A stretch of DNA of 64,000 nucleotides from assembly GCA_021464245.1 (NCBI GenBank), contig JADCRB010000001.1, positions 2,772,829-2,836,828 on the forward strand, read 5' to 3'. Shown here one piece after another: positions 62,783-64,000 of the stretch. The notes beneath the pieces were generated by a model. That model had not been told where the DNA came from. It saw only the letters and a program-made list of their open reading frames with translations, and ran no database searches. The stretch is from Carallia brachiata (lineage: Eukaryota; Streptophyta; Magnoliopsida; Malpighiales; Rhizophoraceae). Both the position numbers and the translations under genes were made by a program. Within the stretch, counting starts at the first letter, position 1; each line of letters starts with the position of its first letter.

Positions 62783-62977
62783 TTCTTCACCTCCCATCTC
62801 TTGTTCCTTAAAAAAAAAAAAAAAGAGGTAAAAGGGGAGCCGAGAGAAAAAAAAAAGTAAAAAGTAAAAAGTAAAAAAAAAAAAGTAAAAAAAAGTAAAA
62901 AGTAAAAAAAAAAAAGTAAAAAGTAAAAAAAAAGTAAAAAAAAAAAAAAAAAATTTTACAGGTGTTCAGCACATCAA

Positions 62978-64000
62978 ATGGCACCGAAAAGGAGTACAAC
63001 TGCTGCCACAAAAAAGAAGGCAACGGCTCCATTGCCTGCATCAACTACCCTACCTGGGTACGCAGGTCCAGAAACCCGGGGACGGACACAATTTCTTGCC
63101 GTCCAAACCCGACAAAATGTCGAAATGGAGAGTCCACAGCTCGCACAACAGGATCTCTCCCCTGACTCTCTTGCCGCATGGAGGAGTCGATCACCCACCC
63201 CGATCGAAGTCGGGGGCAACACGACGAACCTGCTCAACAAAATCGACTCACACAGAAGAATCAGAAGAGTTTCTCCCCCAGTCTTTCCCGGAGCCTCATC
63301 TGTTGCCGTCATGATGACCAACACAACCAGCACAGAGAAAGAATTTCAGAATTGGAGAACAAAATTTTGCAGCTGATCAGAGTCGTGGAGGAAAAAGATC
63401 AACAGATCGCCGCTCTCAAAGGAAAGGCCCCGATCCAAGTTGATCCCAAGATCCGCGAGGAGCAACCATATCCACCCGGTTTCACTCCAGAAGCCACACC
63501 AGCCGACGTCTTCCCTGCAGAAAAGCGACCAGGTAGTTCTACACAGCTGCCACCCTCAAATTCTAGCTTCGCTATCTGTTCAACAATTGCAGGAAATGAT
63601 AGCCAATACGATCCGACTGCAACAAGCTGCATCCTTCCAAGGATCACAGATGTACGTCAAACCGTACACCAGACGGATCGAAAGTCTCAACATGCCCTTG
63701 GGCTACCACCGCCCAAATTTCAACAATTCGACGGACGAGGCGATCCCAAACAGCACATCGCCCACTTCGTTGAAACCTGCAACAACGCAGGGACTTACGG
63801 AGATCTCTTGGTGAAGCAGTTTGTTCGTTCACTCAGGGAGACCGCTTTCACCTGGTTCATAAATCTTGAACCAGAATCGATCGACAGTTGGGAACAGCTA
63901 CAACGAGAGTTCCTCAACAGATTTTTCAGCACTCGAAGGACGGTAAGTATGATGGAGCTTACCAGCACCAAACAAAGGAAAGGAGAGCCCGTTGTCGAAT
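62978..64000 (+). pseudogene. Retrotransposon gag, frameshifted and running off the window
   Basis: The first frame starts MAPKRSTTAATKKKATAP at 62978 and stops at 63376. A second frame around 63590-63700 encodes SVQQLQEMIANTIRLQQA and MYVKPYTRRIESLNMPLGY. The frame then shifts near 63705 into PPKFQQFDGRGDPKQHIAHF, VKQFVRSLRETAFTWFINLE and WEQLQREFLNRFFSTRRTVS, which is the conserved core of the plant retrotransposon gag family (PF03732). It is open to the last base. At least two shifts separate the three parts, so this copy cannot make a whole Gag. Gag forms the particle that packages element RNA. Confidence 0.85.

Larger units (their letters stand above)
62173..64000 (+). mobile_element. 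5' part of an LTR retrotransposon (Ty3/Gypsy-like)
   Basis: The order is LTR, TGGCACGCTCGGTGGGAC (62765, a TGG-start primer-binding-type site), a spacer of A runs broken by GT (62812-62950), then gag. Only gag is inside the window, so the superfamily call rests on the gag type. The element continues past base 64000. Confidence 0.8.

Noticed and set aside
62808..63044. Phenylalanine-rich minus-strand frame
   Set aside because: It is the complement of the A-rich spacer between the LTR and gag.
1..64000. CRISPR arrays, prokaryotic operons, phage or organelle insertions
   Set aside because: No spaced identical repeats of that kind, no ribosome-binding sites and no organelle genes were seen. All gene structures are spliceosomal plant genes.

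Overview
This window is nuclear DNA from a flowering plant. The genes carry GT-AG introns, long AT-rich spacers separate them, and the families are plant-specific: NF-YB, HIPP metal-binding proteins, a SnRK1 beta subunit, the sperm protein GEX2, an oligopeptide transporter and a Pollen Ole e 1 protein. Codon use and family resemblance suggest a eudicot. A woody species such as Citrus is only a guess and cannot be shown from the sequence.

Layout. Bases 1-9870 are a degenerate tandem array of about 3.6 kb units, best explained by segmental duplication. Each full unit holds a conserved non-coding block, a perfect GCCACGTGGC G-box and a one-exon gene for a small two-helix membrane protein that resembles the ARGOS/OSR family. 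Unit 2 has lost the gene by deletion and has gained two Mutator-like foldback elements with target-site duplications. A diverged third family member follows at 10033. Then come a trihelix-type transcription factor (minus, 10912-12966, frameshifted), a Nudix hydrolase (plus, 15668-18345), an NF-YB subunit (minus, 18937-19518), a Pollen Ole e 1 domain protein (plus, 24091-27493) and a mitochondrial acyl carrier protein (minus, 28015-28623). Next are a SnRK1 beta subunit (plus, 32062-34441), GEX2 in 16 exons (minus, 35223-42433, with an in-frame stop), an OPT-family oligopeptide transporter in 6 exons (minus, 43736-47781) and a two-HMA isoprenylated metal-binding protein in 5 exons (minus, 54705-57600). 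From about 62173 to the end is the 5' part of an LTR retrotransposon with a broken gag.

Mobile DNA is common: three foldback elements with 9-10 bp duplications, four Tourist/PIF-like MITEs with TAA/TTA duplications, tRNA-derived SINE-like elements, and an interleaved direct plus inverted repeat just upstream of the HIPP gene. The genes do not form one pathway. They are ordinary, separately transcribed loci.

The most notable points are the small-protein array with its conserved non-coding blocks, and three otherwise intact genes (trihelix, SnRK1 beta, GEX2) each broken by a single-base change. Two of those three changes lie in A-runs, so sequencing or assembly error must be excluded before calling them pseudogenes. 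I found no clearly new multi-gene system. The array is the best candidate for something undescribed.
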